64,000 bases of DNA from Peristeroidobacter agariperforans (GTDB taxonomy: Bacteria > Pseudomonadota > Gammaproteobacteria > Steroidobacterales > Steroidobacteraceae), in NCBI RefSeq assembly GCF_004138335.1, contig NZ_RYFW01000001.1:558001-622000 (forward strand), written 5' to 3'. A model generated the notes under the pieces. That model was not told the origin of the DNA, ran no database searches, and saw only the letters and a program-made list of their open reading frames with translations. A program made the position numbers and the translations under genes. Of the stretch, positions 17,497 through 26,520 are shown piece by piece (the first letter of the stretch is position 1; each line of letters begins with the position of its first letter).

Positions 17497-20400
17497 GTGA
17501 AACAATCAAGAAACCTGCTCGCAGTCATCGCCGGACAGAGCTCGGTGGTCGCGATTCTGGTGCTGGTATTGGTACTGGCCGTCGCGGGCGCACCGTTGCT
17601 GCAACAAAAGAAGGTGGTGGCGGAGAACATCGGCACGGAAGTCGCCATTACCAAGGCCTATGCGCTCAGCGAGGCCTTGTTGTCCCATGCTGTCCCGGGA
17701 CAATCGCTGGACACTTTCAATCAAGCCTTTACGGCGCGCCACTTTGCCGGCGCGCTGAGTGACGGCCACGCTGGACCGAAGGACGAGATAGCGTCGCAGG
17801 CGGTCGCGGCGCTTCGTAACAACGCCAGTCAGCCGTTTGTTCATTTCAAAGACCTGGCTGGAACGCCGCATTTGTTCTATGCCGTGCCGGACCGGGCCGG
17901 GGGCGTGCTGCTGATCGACCTGACGCTGACACGCGAGCAGGCGACCATCTATCGATTCTTCGGCCAGTCGTATCTGTCTTCCAGCGCACTGGGCTACATC
18001 CTCGTCGGACTGCTGCTGCTCGGTGTGTTCGGCTTGCGTTACTACCTGCGATCGTTGATCCAGCTGCCCGAGGGTGAACGCCGTCGGGTCATCAGCGAGG
18101 GCCTGGACGGCGCGCCCCGCAACCGTCGCAATCTGCTGCCGTGGTTGTTCGGCATTTGCGCACTGGTGTTCGCGGCCGACCTGGTCAACGTCCAGGATTC
18201 GATCATCGGCATCGGCTACGTCCTGGCGGTGATCCTGGCGCTCTCCTCGAATCGTCATTGGCACGTCGGCGTGATCGGTTTCGTGAGCGCCGTGTGTCTG
18301 CTGGTCTCGCCCATCCTCTCGTCGTATCACGGTGGCTGGTGGGCCTATCTCGAAAGCCACGCGGTCGCGGTGTTTGCAATTTTTGTTACCGCGTTCTTCG
18401 GCTCCGCCAACATGCGCAAGACGCGGGCGGAAACCTTGGCGTTGGCCGAAGCGATGCGCTCTCGCAACGAGACCGCCGAACTGCGCGCCGCGCTGGAACG
18501 CGCCGAGGCCGCCGAAAGTAACAATCGCCGCATGGTCGAGCGCATGCGCATGGCGAACGAGTCCGCCGGCCTGTCCGTCTGGGAGTGGGATGTCGCCAAC
18601 GACTGGCTGGTGATCGACGAAGGCTGCCCGATGCTCAAGCGCTGCGGCGGCATGCGCGAATTCAAGGGCACGGAATATACGAGCAAGTTCGTGCACCCCG
18701 ACGAACAGGCTGCATGGAACGAAATGTTTCGTCAGGCAGTGCGCAGCAATACCACGGTCATTGCCCAGCGCTATCGCATGATCGACGCCGCCGGCAAGAT
18801 GCGCCACATTCAGACTCACGCCAGCATTCTACGCGACGCCCGAGGCCGGGCGGTCAGCGTGCTCGGCATCGATTGGGATGTCACCAAGGAAGAGCGGGCG
18901 AAGGAAGAAATCTCCCGCCAGGCGACCGAGATCAAGGAAGCGCAGGAACGTTTCCAGCGTGCCGTCTCCGGTACGCAGGACGCGCTGTTCGAGTTCAATC
19001 TGCAGACCGGCGAGATCTGGCACTCACCGCAGTTCCGCAAGATGCTGGGCTATGACGGCAGCGAGCGCAACGACGAAGGCCGCCCCGAAGCGTTCGTGCA
19101 CCCCGATGACGGCGCCATTGTCGGCAGGGCGATGAGCGATCATCTGCAACGTCGCGTTCCGTACGACATCGAATATCGTCTGCGCAAGAAAGACGGCAAT
19201 TGGTTGTGGGTGCGCTCGCGCGCCACGGCCGAGCGCGATGAAGACGATCGGCCGCTGTGGCTTGCCGGCTCGATTCACGACATCTCGCACGAACGCGCTG
19301 CTCGCGTCGCGATGGAGCGCGCCGCGGAGGAAGCCGAAGAAGCCAGCCGCGCCAAGAGCTCGTTCCTGGCCACGATGAGCCACGAGATCCGCACGCCGAT
19401 GAACGGCATCATCGGCATGACCGGTTTGTTGCTGGACACTGGCCTGGATCGCGTGCAGCGTGACTACGCCGAAACCATCCGCGCGAGCGCCGACTCGCTG
19501 CTGACCATCCTCAACGACATCCTGGATTTCTCGAAGATCGAAGCCGGCAAGCTCGATATCGAGAGCATCGAGCTCGACCTGCGCTCCAACGTCGATGATG
19601 TCGGCTCCATCATGGCATTCCAGGCCGCCGCCAAGAGCCTGGAGCTGGTTGTCAACGTCCGCCCGGAAGTGCCGGAGCGAGTGCTCGGCGATCCGCAGCG
19701 CATCCGCCAGTGTTTGCTCAACCTGGTCGGCAATGCGATCAAGTTCACCCAGAGCGGCGAAGTCGTGCTGGAAGTCTGCTTGCTCGGCCGTCAGAACGGT
19801 CGCCCGCTGCTGCACTTCGAAGTGCGCGACACCGGCATCGGCATCCCACGCGAGTCGCTGGATAAATTGTTCCAGCCGTTCATTCAGGCGGACTCTTCCA
19901 CGACCCGTCGCTTCGGCGGCACGGGCCTCGGCCTGTCGATCGTTCGCAAGCTGGTCGAGATGATGGGCGGCCAGACCGGCGCGCAGAGCGAAGTCGGCAA
20001 GGGCTCGACGTTCTGGTTCACGCTGCCGGTCGAAGAGCCGGCGGGGATGGGCGATTACGTGCCCGAGCACGCCGCGATTCACCGAGGCCGTCGCATCCTG
20101 CTCGTCGACGACAACGAAACCAATCGTCGCGTACTGTCGAGCCAGATGGTTCACGCCGGCTACGAAGTCGTGTCGGCCTCGCATGCTCACGAAGCACTCG
20201 CCATCCTTCGTTCCGGTCGCGGCGCATTCGATGCAGTCGTGCTCGATTATCAAATGCCCGACATGGATGGCTCCATGCTCGGCGAGCAGATCATGAACGC
20301 GCGCGACATTCCGCCGACGCGTCTGGTGTTGCTCACGTCGCTGGATCGCTCCGGTGATATGCAGCGCTTCGCAGATATCGGGTTCTCGGCTTATCTCACC

Positions 20401-21309
20401 AAGCCGGTGCGCACCCGCGAGCTGCTGGATTGTTTGAATCGTGCGCTGTCCCGCGGCCCCGAGGACTGGCACATGCGCAGCCAGCCCATCATCACTCGCG
20501 GCACCCTGGTCGCGAACGAAGTCAAACGGATCTATTCGGGCCGCGTACTGCTGGTCGAGGACAACGCCATCAACCAACGCGTCGCGCGCCGCTTCCTGGA
20601 ACGGTTGGGCTGCGAAGTGCACGTCGTCGGCGACGGCAAGCAAGCCGTCGAGGCGTTCGAGGGCAACAGCTACGGCTTCATCCTCATGGACATGCAGATG
20701 CCGGTGATGGACGGCCTGGAAGCCACGCAGCGCATCCGCCAGATCGAAGGCGAAGAGCGTCGCACCCCGATCGTCGCACTCACGGCGAACGCGATGATGG
20801 GCACGCTGGAGCGCTGTCTCGAAGCCGGCATGGACGATTACCTCACCAAGCCGCTCGACATCTCACGTCTGCAGGACGTGCTCGATCGATTCATGGGCGC
20901 GGCCTCGTCGGACCTGGAGCCGACAGTCATCGCGTCGATGAGCCGCAACCTCGATGAATCGCTCAAGGTGCGCCTGCAGGAAGTCGCGGGCGACGATGAG
21001 GAGTTTGCGGCCGAGCTGGTCAGCGCCTTCATCATGAGCGGCGAGGAAGCCATTCTGGAGCTGCGCGCGGCCGCGCATCGGCAGGATCTCGATCAGTTAG
21101 CCCGTGCAGCTCACAAGCTCAAGGGCGCAGCAAACAACCTGCACGTGTCGCGGCTGGGATTGCTCACTGCGGACGTGGAAACCCGAGCCCGCGGCGGCGG
21201 CCGCAACGATTGGAGCGAAGAGCTGAAGATGATCTCGGCAGAGTTCGAGCGCGTCTCGGAACAGCTACGCGCGTTGCTCGACAAGCAGTGGCAAAGAAAG
21301 GCGGGCTAG
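17497..21309 (+). CDS. tripartite hybrid sensor kinase: multi-TM sensor–PAS–PAS–HisKA–HATPase–REC–REC–HPt
   Basis: The GTG at 17497 has GGGAG 5 nt upstream; starts at 17491 (GTG) or 17431 (TTG) are possible. The 1270-residue protein has an N-terminal membrane segment, a periplasmic region (~residues 40–170), then about five more membrane spans up to ~residue 325. Two PAS folds follow. The kinase core has [10 protein letters not shown] with phospho-His629, a HATPase domain with [11 protein letters not shown]1 with Asp917 ([10 protein letters not shown]), REC2 with Asp1065 ([10 protein letters not shown]) and HPt with AHKLKGAA (His1206). This is a complete ArcB/BarA-like phosphorelay in one chain. 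No dedicated DNA-binding regulator is adjacent, so the HPt probably hands phosphate to a regulator elsewhere. It is closely similar to the kinase at 26521. Confidence 0.92.
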   Translation: MKQSRNLLAVIAGQSSVVAILVLVLVLAVAGAPLLQQKKVVAENIGTEVAITKAYALSEALLSHAVPGQSLDTFNQAFTARHFAGALSDGHAGPKDEIASQAVAALRNNASQPFVHFKDLAGTPHLFYAVPDRAGGVLLIDLTLTREQATIYRFFGQSYLSSSALGYILVGLLLLGVFGLRYYLRSLIQLPEGERRRVISEGLDGAPRNRRNLLPWLFGICALVFAADLVNVQDSIIGIGYVLAVILALSSNRHWHVGVIGFVSAVCLLVSPILSSYHGGWWAYLESHAVAVFAIFVTAFFGSANMRKTRAETLALAEAMRSRNETAELRAALERAEAAESNNRRMVERMRMANESAGLSVWEWDVANDWLVIDEGCPMLKRCGGMREFKGTEYTSKFVHPDEQAAWNEMFRQAVRSNTTVIAQRYRMIDAAGKMRHIQTHASILRDARGRAVSVLGIDWDVTKEERAKEEISRQATEIKEAQERFQRAVSGTQDALFEFNLQTGEIWHSPQFRKMLGYDGSERNDEGRPEAFVHPDDGAIVGRAMSDHLQRRVPYDIEYRLRKKDGNWLWVRSRATAERDEDDRPLWLAGSIHDISHERAARVAMERAAEEAEEASRAKSSFLATMSHEIRTPMNGIIGMTGLLLDTGLDRVQRDYAETIRASADSLLTILNDILDFSKIEAGKLDIESIELDLRSNVDDVGSIMAFQAAAKSLELVVNVRPEVPERVLGDPQRIRQCLLNLVGNAIKFTQSGEVVLEVCLLGRQNGRPLLHFEVRDTGIGIPRESLDKLFQPFIQADSSTTRRFGGTGLGLSIVRKLVEMMGGQTGAQSEVGKGSTFWFTLPVEEPAGMGDYVPEHAAIHRGRRILLVDDNETNRRVLSSQMVHAGYEVVSASHAHEALAILRSGRGAFDAVVLDYQMPDMDGSMLGEQIMNARDIPPTRLVLLTSLDRSGDMQRFADIGFSAYLTKPVRTRELLDCLNRALSRGPEDWHMRSQPIITRGTLVANEVKRIYSGRVLLVEDNAINQRVARRFLERLGCEVHVVGDGKQAVEAFEGNSYGFILMDMQMPVMDGLEATQRIRQIEGEERRTPIVALTANAMMGTLERCLEAGMDDYLTKPLDISRLQDVLDRFMGAASSDLEPTVIASMSRNLDESLKVRLQEVAGDDEEFAAELVSAFIMSGEEAILELRAAAHRQDLDQLARAAHKLKGAANNLHVSRLGLLTADVETRARGGGRNDWSEELKMISAEFERVSEQLRALLDKQWQRKAG

Positions 21310-21315
21310 GGCCTG

Positions 21316-21588
21316 TTACTCGCCTTCGGGTTTGAATTCCGCAGGCTTGTCCGAACCGCCGCCGAAAAAGAACTTCTCCATCTCCTCGACCAGGAACTTG
21401 CGGGCCTTCGGCTCGATGGGCGTGAGGCGATATTCGTTGAGCAGCATGGTCTGGTGCTTGAGCCAGCGCTGCCACGCCTGCTTGGAAACGTTCTCGTAAA
21501 TGCGCTGCCCGAGCTCGCCCGGATAGGGCGCGTAGTCGAGCCCTTCGGCTTCGGCTCCCAGCAACACACACTTCACCATTCTGGCCAT
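21316..21588 (-). CDS. yggX: YggX, Fe(2+)-trafficking/oxidative damage protection protein
   Basis: The 90-residue product matches YggX along its length: [35 protein letters not shown], and [13 protein letters not shown]. YggX protects Fe–S proteins such as MutY from oxidation and is typically encoded next to mutY in gammaproteobacteria. AGGTGG lies 7 nt before ATG 21588. Here one extra gene (DUF2306) separates it from mutY, and all three are transcribed together. Only 6 bp separate its stop from the convergent kinase gene. Confidence 0.95.
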   Translation of the reverse strand: MARMVKCVLLGAEAEGLDYAPYPGELGQRIYENVSKQAWQRWLKHQTMLLNEYRLTPIEPKARKFLVEEMEKFFFGGGSDKPAEFKPEGE

Positions 21589-21600
21589 AGCGATTCCACC

Positions 21601-22221
21601 TTACTGCCGGCGCAGCCACATTTCGGCGGCCAGCCAGTTCAACACCCAGCTGCTCCACGCCACGATGGGGAATGCGACATCGAAGTTCAACCCGCTGACC
21701 TGCAGCAAGCCGAGCTCGAGGCGCAGAGTCACCGCGGCGAATGTGAGCGAATAATTGCGGATCATCCAGCGTCGATGCGCCACGAAATCGCGCCGGCGAG
21801 CGGACACATAGGCCTGCGCTCCGGTGTACAACCAAAACACCGCCAGAATGCCGAAGCCGATGACACCGGGGTTGCCGCCAACACTCGTCGGGGCAAAGTA
21901 TAGCCCGCCCAGCGCACCGCTCAGCACCGCAACCAGATACACCCGCCCCGTCCAAACGTGGACACGCGGCCAGCGGACTCGTACGCGGCTCAAGAACTGC
22001 CACGGCCCGAGCACGACGGCAATCGCTCCGCCGAGCGTGTGCATCCAGCCAGCAATCTCAGTCGCAATGAAACGCGACTTGATGCCCGGGTGACCGTAAG
22101 CATCGATGTTCATGAACAGGATTGCATTGGCCGCGGCGAGCATCGCGCCGAGCAGCATGAATACCCAGCCCACCTGCAGCCATCGCGAGCGACTCACATC
22201 CTGTGGGGCAATCACGCTCAT
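21601..22221 (-). CDS. DUF2306 multi-pass membrane protein
   Basis: The 206-residue product has about five to six membrane segments (VGWVFMLLGAMLAAANAILF, WMHTLGGAIAVVLGPWQF, VYLVAVLSGALGGLYF, GVIGFGILAVFWLYTGAQAYV). It also has HRRWMIRNYSLTFAAVTLR, typical of DUF2306 proteins. Conserved His residues (HTLGG, HVWTG, HRRWM) suggest haem or metal binding, but the function is unknown. Its ATG overlaps the mutY stop (ATGA), and yggX follows after 12 bp, so it is inserted inside the classic mutY–yggX unit. Confidence 0.85.
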   Translation of the reverse strand: MSVIAPQDVSRSRWLQVGWVFMLLGAMLAAANAILFMNIDAYGHPGIKSRFIATEIAGWMHTLGGAIAVVLGPWQFLSRVRVRWPRVHVWTGRVYLVAVLSGALGGLYFAPTSVGGNPGVIGFGILAVFWLYTGAQAYVSARRRDFVAHRRWMIRNYSLTFAAVTLRLELGLLQVSGLNFDVAFPIVAWSSWVLNWLAAEMWLRRQ

Positions 22222-23363
22222 GGTTGACTCTGTTCTGCGAGGCCGCGAATCAAATCGACTGCGGGCTTGGCCAGGCCGATCTTCGCGGGCTGTTTTACGT
22301 CGTACCAGCAATAACGCTCGCCGTCGGCAATAGCAGGCTGTTCGCGCGCACCACGCACCAGCAGAGGCTGCAATGTGAGATCGAAGTGAGTGAATGAATG
22401 TGAGTAGGCCGGCAGCGACTGGGTTAGCAGCGACGAGTCGCCGGTGTGTCGTTCCATCCACGTGCCGGCATCTTCTCGCGTGTCGAATTGAGGAAACGTC
22501 CACAGCCCGCCCCAGATGCCCGTCGGCGGTCGACGCTCCAATAACACGGCGCCGTCGGCTCGTTGCAGAATCGCAGCATATGCCGCGCGTTCGGGGCGTT
22601 CCTTGCGGGGCTTGGGCGTCGGCAGGATGGCCTGCATCCCTTCGCGCCGAGCGACACAGAACTCGTGCATGGGACAGACCACGCACGCCGGTCGTGAGCG
22701 GACGCAAACCGTCGCGCCCAGATCCATGATGGCTTGCGTGTAGTGAGCCACTCGTTGTGCCGGCGTGCAGTCATCGGCGATCGACCATAGCTCACGTTCC
22801 ACCGCAGTCTCGCCCGGAAAGCCTTCGATGCCGAAGCAGCGAGTGAGCACGCGTTTGACGTTGCCGTCGAGAATGGGGTGCCGTTGGGATCTGGATATCG
22901 CCAGGATGGCGCCGGCGGTCGAGCGGCCGATGCCCGGCAAGGATTGAACCGCGTCGAGCGTCTGCGGGAACTCACCGCCATGCTCAGCGACGATGGTTCT
23001 CGCGGCCTTGAGCAAATTGCGCGCTCTGGCGTAGTAACCCAGGCCCGTCCACAGATGCAGCACTTCATCGTCAGCGGCGGCGGCAAGCGCCCGCACATCC
23101 GGGAAGCGTTGCATGAAACGCTCGTAGTAAGGAATGACGGTGGCCACCTGAGTCTGTTGCAACATGATCTCGGAGACCCAGACGCGATAGGGCGTAATCT
23201 GCTGCTGCCAAGGCAGATGCTTGCGACCGTGAACGTCGAACCAAGCCAGCAAAGTGCTGGCGAATTTTTCGCCAGCGGGGCGAGCCGCGGCGGCTCGGCC
23301 ACGCTCGGTGGCGTCCGACAGGGTCAACTGATTGGCGATGGCGGGCTTGGCGGCAGCTGGCAT
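22218..23363 (-). CDS. mutY: A/G-specific adenine glycosylase
   Basis: The 381-residue enzyme removes A mispaired with 8-oxoG. It has RKHLPWQQQITPYRVWVSEIMLQQTQ-type family sequence near the N-terminus. The helix-hairpin-helix is SLPGIGRSTAGAILA with the catalytic Asp in HPILDGNVKR. The 4Fe–4S cysteines are spaced C-x6-C-x2-C-x5-C (CVRSRPACVVCPMHEFC), and a NUDIX-like C-terminal domain recognises 8-oxoG. ATG 23363 is preferred over ATG 23417, because the latter lies in the loop of a 12-bp hairpin ending the upstream gene. It is co-transcribed with the DUF2306 gene and yggX. Confidence 0.94.
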   Translation of the reverse strand: MPAAAKPAIANQLTLSDATERGRAAAARPAGEKFASTLLAWFDVHGRKHLPWQQQITPYRVWVSEIMLQQTQVATVIPYYERFMQRFPDVRALAAAADDEVLHLWTGLGYYARARNLLKAARTIVAEHGGEFPQTLDAVQSLPGIGRSTAGAILAISRSQRHPILDGNVKRVLTRCFGIEGFPGETAVERELWSIADDCTPAQRVAHYTQAIMDLGATVCVRSRPACVVCPMHEFCVARREGMQAILPTPKPRKERPERAAYAAILQRADGAVLLERRPPTGIWGGLWTFPQFDTREDAGTWMERHTGDSSLLTQSLPAYSHSFTHFDLTLQPLLVRGAREQPAIADGERYCWYDVKQPAKIGLAKPAVDLIRGLAEQSQP

Positions 23364-23402
23364 GTCGGAATGATGCCATGACGGCGCGGCACACGGAGCA
23401 CG

Positions 23403-23429
23403 TGTCGTGGCCTCCATGAGGCCACGACA
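23403..23429 (-). terminator. 12-bp hairpin between SRPBCC gene and mutY
   Basis: TGTCGTGGCCTC and GAGGCCACGACA form a perfect 12-bp stem with a 3-nt loop, 13 bp after the SRPBCC stop codon. It probably ends or attenuates the upstream transcript before mutY; no U-tract follows. Confidence 0.6.
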
Positions 23430-23442
23430 AGCCGCCAGCGGA

Positions 23443-24036
23443 TCAAGGCGTCGTAACCGCCGGGTCTTTGGCTTTTTGCTCGACGCTCATGAACAGATCC
23501 CGGGTCTCGTTCTCCAGCGTCCGCAGCAGCATGCGCCGCCCGCCGAGGGGCGGCACCCAGAAGCCGGGAACGACGCTAGTCACATACTTCACTCGGGTCG
23601 CCCCGTGGTGTCCGGTGGAAAGCTCGCTGCGCGTCTCGCTGAATCTCACGTCGCTGCGCGCAGGGTCGGCGACTGCCAGCAGGGTGTACTTGGACTCCTG
23701 CACGCGCTCGACGCGAGTGACATTCCGGCAGAACCAGCCGAAACAAACTTCGACTGTCGTTTCCAGGGTGACGCTATCCGGCGCGGGCCGCTCCAGGATC
23801 TTGGCCTCGAGAATGCGATGGTTGAGGGAGGGATAGTCGGCGTAGTTCCGCAATACCTCATCGACGCGATCGATGGGCGCGTCCAGCGTAACGACCAGCT
23901 CGTACCTGAAGTGCTTGTCGACGTAGCGAGCTTCGCTGCGCTCGATGTTGAAGGCGCTCGCAGCGGGCGCTGACAACAGCAGCGCCGCGGCGAACAGAGC
24001 ATGACGATGCGACCAACGTGACTGCGAAGCTGCCAT
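23443..24036 (-). CDS. exported SRPBCC (START-like) domain protein
   Basis: The product (197 residues from ATG 24036) has a signal peptide HALFAAALLLSAPAASA. The rest looks like an SRPBCC/START-type hydrophobic-pocket fold: FRYELVVTLDAPIDRVDEVLRNYADYPSLN, then beta strands VTLETTVEVC, YTLLAVADP and TRVKYVTSVVPGF, and a C-terminal helix MLLRTLENETRDL. Such domains bind lipids or small hydrophobic ligands. The pair of cysteines CFGWFC could form a disulfide in the periplasm. Starts at 24054 and 24069 are possible but give a less typical signal peptide. It lies between asmA and mutY on the same strand. Role unknown. Confidence 0.75.
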   Translation of the reverse strand: MAASQSRWSHRHALFAAALLLSAPAASAFNIERSEARYVDKHFRYELVVTLDAPIDRVDEVLRNYADYPSLNHRILEAKILERPAPDSVTLETTVEVCFGWFCRNVTRVERVQESKYTLLAVADPARSDVRFSETRSELSTGHHGATRVKYVTSVVPGFWVPPLGGRRMLLRTLENETRDLFMSVEQKAKDPAVTTP

Positions 24037-24100
24037 CCCGCGACTCGGAAACATGTGCGCGACACTCACAGCATAAGTCGCCCGCCATGGCGCTTTAGTT

Positions 24101-26272
24101 TCAACGCTTGAACAAATCCTTGAGCTTGTCCTTCAACTTCTCCTCGACCTTGTCCCGTTCCTTGTCGACCCGCTGCTTGAGCTCGTTCTTCAGGTAGCCC
24201 TCCAGATCGGGGCGCACCTTCGGATCGCTGAGCGAGCCGGTGATTTTCACCGGGATTTCCGCATCGACCAGGTCCTGCACTTGCGCGGCGTCGGCGCTTT
24301 CGCGCGGGATCTTCAGCACCGCCGCGATCAGCTTGTAGTCGAGCGTGCTGGCCGGAATATCGACCGTGCCCTGCCCCGTCACCTTCAGATACTGCATGGC
24401 GACGTTCAAGTCATTGTTGGACAGCACGCCGTTCTTCATCACACCGCTGCCCGTCAGCGCGGTGAATGGCGTGCGCGCCGGGCCGCTGCGTTCCGGAACC
24501 GCCTGCTGTTTCAACACGGCGCGGGCGCGGCGGATTTCATACCAAAGATCCGTGCCTTCGAGCGCGCCGTCGGCCACTTTGAAATCCACTGTGCCGCCGA
24601 GCGTCTTCATCACGTCGTCGGTGTTCTTGCCGGAGCCGGCCAGCTTGATATTCGCGGTGCCCTTGCCCGAGACGCGATCAGTCTCGAAGAAGTCCTTGAA
24701 CAAGGGTGCGAAGTCGACGCCGCTGATGTGCTCATCGAGCGTGATGCGGGCCACGTCGCTGGTCGCATCGATGCCGATGTCGCCGCTGTAATTGCCGCCG
24801 TACATCGAGGCTTGCGAGGGATTGAAGCGCACCTTGCCGTCACGCGCATTCACCCCGAGTTTCAACTTGGTGAACTTGATGCCAGCGAAAATCGCCTCGC
24901 CTACTTGCAGCTGACCGCGCGCGTTCAACGTCCGCAGCATCTCCACCGGAATCGGCGTCGGCGGCTCGTCGGCGGCGGCCTTTGTTGGCTGCTCGACCGG
25001 CGGCGGCAGGTAACGATCGGCGTCGATGCGATCCACATTCAGATCGAAGCGCAGCGCCTTGGCGTCGAAGTCGGCGACGCCGAGCATGCCCTTCGCGATC
25101 GTGTCGTCGAGTTGCAGAACGATGTCGCCCACTTCAGCGCTCGATTTGGTCAGCGACACGGCGCCGGAGAAACTCAGCTTCTCGAACACCTTCGGATCGG
25201 TGGTCGCGGGCAGCGACACTCCGAGCCTCGGCGCCCAGGTGCGCAGCGACAGTTGATCGAGCTTGAGCGGCCCGGTCAGCGCCGGCGCGTCCAGGATTTC
25301 CTTGCCGGTGAGCGAGCCGGTCAGGTGGCCGCCGGCCAGGTCCAGATCGAGGCCGGTGAGCTCGAGCGTCTGTGCGGCGAGGTTCGCGTTGAAATCTTTC
25401 GCTTGCAGGATGACGGGCACGCCGGCGCTCGGCAAGCCTTCACCCTTCCACGTCGTGTTCACAGTTAACGCCTCGAGCCGATACAACTCCTTCGCGACAT
25501 CGGCGCTCAATGCATTGGCGGTGATCTTGACCGGAATGCCTTCCTGCGGATAACCCTGCCCGGTGATCGTGACATCGATCTGCGGCTTCGCCAGCCGGTG
25601 CGCGTTGGCCTCGAGATCCGCTGTCACCGTGGTAGCAAGCTTCACCTTCGCGGACAGCGACGGTTCCTGATCGAGCACGAAGTCGGTAGTCAGATCGAAC
25701 GGCTCGCCCGATGCGAGGCGACCGGTCTTCAGGTTGAAGTCACGCACCACGCGGCGCGTTTTCTCCTGGCGATTCTCCATGGTGACCGCCGCGTCCTCGA
25801 TCTCGAGGCCGGCGATGGTCGGCACTTCCATCGATTTGTCGTCGGCAGGTGGCGGCGTGGTTTCTGCTTTCTGCTCGCCCAGGTCGGCCCAGTTGTTACG
25901 ACCCTGCTCATCGGTGATGAGCCTGATCCGCGCACCGGCCAGGCGAACGTCGCCGACTTCGATCTTGCCCTGGATCAGCGGCAGCAACCGCACGCCCACG
26001 CGCGCTTCCTGAATGGAAACGAACGGCTCGTCGCCGAAGCCGGGCGCGTCGCCCAGGCTGGCGGGACCGGCCTTGAGCGCCAGCCATGGAAATATCGACA
26101 GGTGCAGATCGCCGCTCAGAGTCAGCTGCCGGCCGGTCTTGCTCTCGACGATGCGCTCGATGTCGTCGCGATAATCGTTGGGATCGACGAACAACACCAC
26201 CGCCAGCAGCACCACGACGATCAGCGCCACGATGCTGCCGACCACGATCCCGGCGATCTTCAATGCCCGCAT
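24101..26272 (-). CDS. AsmA family protein
   Basis: The 723-residue protein has an N-terminal membrane anchor (IAGIVVGSIVALIVVVLLAVVLF). Next is the AsmA signature VDPNDYRDDIERIVESKTGRQL and LSGDLHLSIFPWLALKAG. The C-terminal AsmA_2 region carries the FKVADGALEGTDLW segment and a Lys/Glu-rich tail. AsmA-like proteins form long beta-taco structures in the periplasm and are thought to move phospholipids to the outer membrane. It is divergent from the kinase at 26521 across a 248-bp structured region. The length fits the longer gammaproteobacterial AsmA type. Confidence 0.92.
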   Translation of the reverse strand: MRALKIAGIVVGSIVALIVVVLLAVVLFVDPNDYRDDIERIVESKTGRQLTLSGDLHLSIFPWLALKAGPASLGDAPGFGDEPFVSIQEARVGVRLLPLIQGKIEVGDVRLAGARIRLITDEQGRNNWADLGEQKAETTPPPADDKSMEVPTIAGLEIEDAAVTMENRQEKTRRVVRDFNLKTGRLASGEPFDLTTDFVLDQEPSLSAKVKLATTVTADLEANAHRLAKPQIDVTITGQGYPQEGIPVKITANALSADVAKELYRLEALTVNTTWKGEGLPSAGVPVILQAKDFNANLAAQTLELTGLDLDLAGGHLTGSLTGKEILDAPALTGPLKLDQLSLRTWAPRLGVSLPATTDPKVFEKLSFSGAVSLTKSSAEVGDIVLQLDDTIAKGMLGVADFDAKALRFDLNVDRIDADRYLPPPVEQPTKAAADEPPTPIPVEMLRTLNARGQLQVGEAIFAGIKFTKLKLGVNARDGKVRFNPSQASMYGGNYSGDIGIDATSDVARITLDEHISGVDFAPLFKDFFETDRVSGKGTANIKLAGSGKNTDDVMKTLGGTVDFKVADGALEGTDLWYEIRRARAVLKQQAVPERSGPARTPFTALTGSGVMKNGVLSNNDLNVAMQYLKVTGQGTVDIPASTLDYKLIAAVLKIPRESADAAQVQDLVDAEIPVKITGSLSDPKVRPDLEGYLKNELKQRVDKERDKVEEKLKDKLKDLFKR

Positions 26273-26334
26273 GTCTGCTCCTTTGTGAGCAAGGTCACAA
26301 GCTACGGGATTCTAACAGCCGGGATGGGGGACTA

Positions 26335-26474
26335 GTTCAGCCAGAGTCGCGCCTGAAGGCTGAACGTGTCGAAAGGGCCTCGGCCACTTTCGACCCGAGA
26401 ACTACGTCACGGTGAGGGGGTTAAGGCCATCCCTGAAAATCCGATGGGACGGGCAGGCTTCCTTGTCCCCTGCC
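26335..26474 (+). other. structured 5' region with successive stem-loops before hybrid kinase
   Basis: In the 248-bp gap between divergent asmA and the kinase gene I see four inverted repeats read on the plus strand. These are GTTCAGCC/GGCTGAAC (26335–26365, 15-nt loop), GTCGAAAG/CTTTCGAC (26368–26394), CCATC/GATGG near 26428–26446, and GGCAGG/CCTGCC (26452–26474). It may be a leader RNA or small RNA of the kinase gene. No known riboswitch consensus (for example the c-di-GMP GEMM core) is visible. Confidence 0.4.
26359..26399 (+). repeat. hairpin repeat, copy 1
   Basis: GCTGAACG, then a hairpin (TGTCGAAAG … CTTTCGAC), then the tail CCGAG. The hairpin plus tail of 33 nt matches copy 2 at 37939–37982 (opposite strand) at 30 positions. 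The two differ only in the loop and at one bulged base, with the stem unchanged. Confidence 0.65.
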
Positions 26475-26520
26475 GATACAGATGGTGAGGTGGCTCCCCG
26501 GCAATCGGCTTTGCGGATCA

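Noticed and set aside
23363-23417. Longer mutY start at ATG 23417
   Set aside because: That ATG occupies the 3-nt loop and adjoining base of a perfect 12-bp hairpin that follows the upstream gene, and the extra 18 residues do not resemble MutY.
26335-26474. c-di-GMP (GEMM) or other known riboswitch before the hybrid kinase
   Set aside because: Stem-loops are present, but I could not find the conserved GEMM core or another riboswitch consensus.
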